From NCBI GenBank assembly GCA_029941135.1, contig JAPYRI010000002.1, positions 30,063-87,031 of the forward strand: DNA of 56,969 nucleotides, written 5' to 3'. The stretch's first letter is position 1. Each line of letters opens with the position of its first letter. Positions 53,911-56,969 of this stretch are shown here, piece by piece. A program made the translations under genes and the position numbers. This DNA is from Alphaproteobacteria bacterium (GTDB lineage Bacteria; Pseudomonadota; Alphaproteobacteria; JAPYRI01). The notes below the pieces were generated by a model. That model was given only the letters and a program-made list of their open reading frames with translations. It did not search any database and had not been told where the DNA came from.

Positions 53911-54551
53911 ATGCCTGACCAATGGGAGTTTAAGAGCCAAAGTTGCGATAATTGTAATTGCGCCGTGAACTGTGGATGTCAGTTTAATTTACCGAGCACC
54001 CACGGCTATTGTCAGTCGTGCTACGTCGGCAAGTTATCGAAGGCCACTTCAATGACACCCTGCTCGCGGGCCTAAAGTGGGCGTGCCTCTACAGGTGGCC
54101 CGGGGAAATCGCCGACGGCAATGGCAAGATGCAGATCGTCATCGATGAGCGTGCGGATGCGGCGCAACGTGTTGCCATGGAGACCATAATCTCAGGCGAG
54201 GCGTGCGTCCCCCTCAGCAATCATTATTCGATCTTTGCGTCTTTATGTACGGAAGTATGCGAGACCCTGTTCCTGCCGATTAATCTTGAAGCGAACGCTG
54301 AACTCCGAACCGCAAAGGCCGACATACCGGGCGTGTTGAAGACCAGCTGCCGACCGATCATGAACGAGTTCAGTGGCGAGCCGTTCCACATTGCGCTGGC
54401 AAGGCCGAGCGGAAATTTTGAGTTTATCTATGCTGAAATCGGCGTCGGCACCACCACGGTAACCGGTGAAATGGCGATGACGTTCGAAGAGTCCTATGCG
54501 CATTTTTACATTCACCACCACAATCAGGATGGCATCATTCGAGCCGCCTGA
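53911..54551 (+). pseudogene. DUF1326 protein, broken by one frameshift
   Basis: Two frames join to one DUF1326 protein of about 213 aa. The first, from ATG 53911 (GGGAG upstream), gives DQWEFKSQSCDNCNCAVNCG, with the Cys-rich start typical of the family. At about 54033 the frame fails in CYVGK; restoring one base (AAG-GTT) continues as VIEGHFNDTLLAGLKWACLY in the frame of the 54009 ORF, then YRWPGEIADGNGKMQ and so on to the normal end. One missing base separates it from an intact gene, so a sequencing error is possible. The role of the family is unknown. Confidence 0.82.
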
Positions 54552-54571
54552 AGACCCCTGCTTCGACCCGG

Positions 54572-56623
54572 TTACACGGCGGCGACTTCAACCATAGCGT
54601 CGTACTCGGCTTGGCCGACCGAGAAGTGAAAAAAGTTGAGCGCTTTTGCGGGCAAGATCGGCGCGCCGGAGGTAACGTTGTTCATGCCGATGCAACCGTC
54701 CCGCATCCACACCACGCCTTTGGGTATATGGTCGGTAAAATGCGCCTTGGCGTCGAACGCGCCGCGCTGATTGTAAACCCGAACCGGGGCGCCATGAGCA
54801 AGACCCCGCGCGCGTGCATCGTCAGGTGAAATCCACAGTTCCGGTCCCGGGTCGCGTGCGGCCAACATCGGCAGGGCCTGACCGTGATCATAGAAGGCAT
54901 GAAACTGGATGAGCGCACGGCCCTGGCAAAACGCCAACGGATAGTCGGCAGCGTCTGCGGGCGATGATTGCGTTTTCGCCACATGGACCGGCAAGGGGGG
55001 CAGCCCGGCTTCTTCGGCCCGCGCGGAGTAAAACTCAATCTTGCGCGACGGCGTATTGAATTCGTGGGTCGGGTAGGCGACGTGCGATATATTTAACGCC
55101 GCCCTGCCGCCACTCTTGCGCAAGGACGCAACGGTCGCGCCTGCCATGGCCGGATGATCCAGCACAACGTCGAGCAATTCTTCCTGGGACGCCCACGGGT
55201 AAAAGTCATCGACCCCGAGCCGTTGGGCGAGCCCCTTTAAGACATCTTGAATGGGCCACGCTTCGCCATCGGGTTCCAATATCCGGTCCATCAGATACAC
55301 GTGCGTCGGCGTCGCTTTGCAGCCAATATCCTCGAGCCACGCGGTGCCGGGCAATACGACGTCAGCGAAACGGCGGGTGGTCTCGTTCATGAAAAGTTCA
55401 TGACAGACGACGAGATCGAGTTTGTCCATGGCCGCGGCAGTACTTTCCGTGTCCGGAAAGGACGATAATATATTGGAACCGAAAAACATCTGTACCCGCA
55501 CCGTTCCGTCCGCGAGCGCCGCCGAGATATCGGACATTTGATTGGCGATGTAAGTGCCTGGTGGCCGCTTGTCCGCGGCGACAACGTTGGCAACACCGGC
55601 ACCATGCGAAGCTGTGCCGTGGCGGGGGCCAAGCCCGCCGCCGGTAATGCCAAAACTACCAATGAGTGCGGGTAGGCATGAAACCGCGCGTGCTGCATGC
55701 CAACCATTTGCGCCTTTATGAAGGGAGCTTCCGCCGAGCAGAATCATCGCGGGCTTGGTGGTGGCATACATTCGGGCGAAGGCAATGATTTGCTCGGCAT
55801 CGATGCCGGTCTCGGCCGCTGCCCATGCGGGGCTGAAGGGCTCGACGTGTCGGCGGAGTTGATCAAATCCAACTGTGTGATCGGCAACAAAATCAGCGTC
55901 GAACAGATTTTCGCCAATGATCACGTGCATCAGGGCCAGCGCCAGGTCGGCGTCAGAGCCCGGACGGATCAGCAAAAATTCGTCGGACTGTGCGGCGGCT
56001 TCGGTCCGGCGCACATCTATGGTGATAATTTTGGCGCCGCGCTTTTTTGCCGCGATCACGTGCCGCGCCGTGTTGGGCTGGCTCGCGAGGTTGGCGCCCC
56101 ACATCACGATCAGTTCGGCGTTTGCGCTCATGTCTTCTTTGGTGGTGGTCTCGATCGCGCCGGTAAGGCCAACGCCGAAGCCCCCCAGGCCCCAACAGAT
56201 CATCGACGCATCCCAACCCTGGCAGCCGTAAAGATTGGCAAATCGCGCGACCAACTGCCCGCCCGTGAAGATGCCATATCCATTGGCGACGCTGCCGTGA
56301 CCCAGCCATAAACCTGTTGCTTCACGGCCGACTTTTTGGATCCGCGCCGTGATGAGATCTAGGGCTTCGTCCCAACTCGCCTCGCGCCATGCGTCTTCGC
56401 CGCGGCGTTCACGGATCATTGGCTTCAGGATCCGCTTGGGGTTGTCGATAATTTGGTGAGAGGCTTGGCCGCGCACGCACAGAAACCCCTGACTGTCGGG
56501 ATTGTCCTTATCGCCCGTGATCCCGAGAAGCTTGCCGTCTTGCACTTCGACCAGCATGCCGCACTGGGTTGGGTCGCAGTTCATCGGGCACATGGTAGGG
56601 GTAATCTCAACAGTGCCACTCAT
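54572..56623 (-). CDS. Molybdopterin-dependent oxidoreductase (formate dehydrogenase/DMSO reductase superfamily)
   Basis: A 683-aa Mo/W-bis-MGD enzyme. The N-terminal 4Fe-4S ligands are in MCPMNCDPTQCG plus FLCVRGQ (Cys 12, 16, 21, 49). The likely metal ligand is Cys143 in GWDASMICWGLGGFG. Further motifs: VMWGANLASQPNTARHV, SSLHKGANGW and, at the C-terminus, DARARGLAHGAPVRVYNQRG for the dinucleotide-binding domain. No signal peptide, so it is cytoplasmic. No iron-sulfur or membrane partner genes are seen next to it. AAGGAAG precedes ATG 56623. The substrate is not known. Confidence 0.9.
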   Translation of the reverse strand: MSGTVEITPTMCPMNCDPTQCGMLVEVQDGKLLGITGDKDNPDSQGFLCVRGQASHQIIDNPKRILKPMIRERRGEDAWREASWDEALDLITARIQKVGREATGLWLGHGSVANGYGIFTGGQLVARFANLYGCQGWDASMICWGLGGFGVGLTGAIETTTKEDMSANAELIVMWGANLASQPNTARHVIAAKKRGAKIITIDVRRTEAAAQSDEFLLIRPGSDADLALALMHVIIGENLFDADFVADHTVGFDQLRRHVEPFSPAWAAAETGIDAEQIIAFARMYATTKPAMILLGGSSLHKGANGWHAARAVSCLPALIGSFGITGGGLGPRHGTASHGAGVANVVAADKRPPGTYIANQMSDISAALADGTVRVQMFFGSNILSSFPDTESTAAAMDKLDLVVCHELFMNETTRRFADVVLPGTAWLEDIGCKATPTHVYLMDRILEPDGEAWPIQDVLKGLAQRLGVDDFYPWASQEELLDVVLDHPAMAGATVASLRKSGGRAALNISHVAYPTHEFNTPSRKIEFYSARAEEAGLPPLPVHVAKTQSSPADAADYPLAFCQGRALIQFHAFYDHGQALPMLAARDPGPELWISPDDARARGLAHGAPVRVYNQRGAFDAKAHFTDHIPKGVVWMRDGCIGMNNVTSGAPILPAKALNFFHFSVGQAEYDAMVEVAAV

Positions 56624-56729
56624 AGTGTCTTCCTTTCGTCCAGCAATCTAAACCCTGCTTATTCGTGCTTCGCCTTCATACGAAACATAATACACCGCAA
56701 CTATCTTATTAAATAACGGACATAGCGGG

Positions 56730-56969
56730 TCAACCTTCTTCGGCGATCAACTCTGGGTACAGGGGTTGACCCTTGCCCTCTGTCATCATCTTGTCCGTGC
56801 ACTGCTGGAAATCGGCATCATATTGGTGGCGGCGGACGCGCCATATTTGCCGCCAACCAGGAGCAACAGCAAAATCTTCCAGTAGAGCGGTTATTCGCTC
56901 GATCACGTGCGTTATCTTTTCAGTTGCGGCGGCTGACCCGTGCTGTTGGAAAAGGACGGTGAACTGGTG
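56730..56969 (-). CDS. Unidentified gene, 3' end only (5' end outside window)
   Basis: The reverse strand is open for 79 codons from the window edge to TGA at 56730-56732. This frame is not in the ORF track because it lacks an early start codon. It reads QFTVLFQQHGSAAATEKITH, later PGWRQIWRVRRHQYDADFQQ, and ends YPELIAEEG. Helical and polar; no family recognised. It lies 106 bp upstream of the molybdopterin oxidoreductase on the same strand and might belong to its operon. Confidence 0.5.
   Translation of the reverse strand, partial: HQFTVLFQQHGSAAATEKITHVIERITALLEDFAVAPGWRQIWRVRRHQYDADFQQCTDKMMTEGKGQPLYPELIAEEG

Overview
The window looks like chromosomal DNA of a free-living alphaproteobacterium, probably Rhodospirillales-like (inference). 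Pointers are a CcrM-type GANTC methyltransferase beside rnhB, the smc–dsbA–dciA–mutY block, an F0 operon with separate b and b' subunits, the APH-type homoserine kinase, and DUF1285–Nudix–DUF6111–CCA transferase. Gene density is high, many neighbours overlap by 1-4 nt, and I see no prophage, insertion sequence or CRISPR array.

Layout. 0-9.2 kb: the 3' part of thrC, an M16 peptidase, two small enzymes, a DsbD-type domain protein, a peroxiredoxin, an SPFH/NfeD pair, a GST-kappa isomerase, rnhA, thrB and a double CDGSH protein. 9.3-14.1 kb: a tandem glycine riboswitch drives gcvT-gcvH-gcvPA-gcvPB. 14.1-16.6 kb: reverse-strand F0 operon atpI-B-E-b'-b. 16.7-26.6 kb: smc, a DsbA-like oxidoreductase, dciA, mutY, ccrM, rnhB, an SDR and a radical SAM protein. 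26.7-28.1 kb: two coupled glycosyltransferases of the TIGR04283/TIGR04282 type. 28.2-32.1 kb: acyl-CoA-type catabolic genes (crotonase, amidohydrolase, a thiolase-fold protein with a Tyr in place of the thiolase His, and DUF35). 32.4-35.8 kb: moaB, a lytic transglycosylase and a family-4 uracil-DNA glycosylase on the reverse strand.

35.8-39.4 kb holds the most unusual unit. A sterol desaturase/rhodanese fusion diverges from an ArsR/rhodanese fusion that is coupled to a Tat-exported, Met-rich multicopper oxidase. The AT-rich spacer carries two readable sigma70-type promoters and an inverted repeat over one -10 box. Conserved genes resume with ETF-QO, a TPR lipoprotein and ispE.

44.2-54.6 kb is mixed. 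It contains a truncated FkbM methyltransferase, gmhA, tRNA-Gln(TTG) followed by AT-rich DNA and 51-bp spaced repeats, a GST, an NTF2-like protein, TfoX, a doubly frameshifted Bax-like glucosaminidase, a lone receiver domain, a LysR remnant, an acetyltransferase, the DUF1285-Nudix-DUF6111-CCA block and a frameshifted DUF1326 gene. The right edge carries a molybdopterin oxidoreductase and the 3' end of an unidentified reverse-strand gene that is absent from the ORF track.

Two intergenic sites, near 5.2 and 29.1 kb, share a GGACAGTATA/TATACTGTCC palindrome, which suggests a dispersed REP-like element. All function calls come from reading motifs by eye; no search was run.
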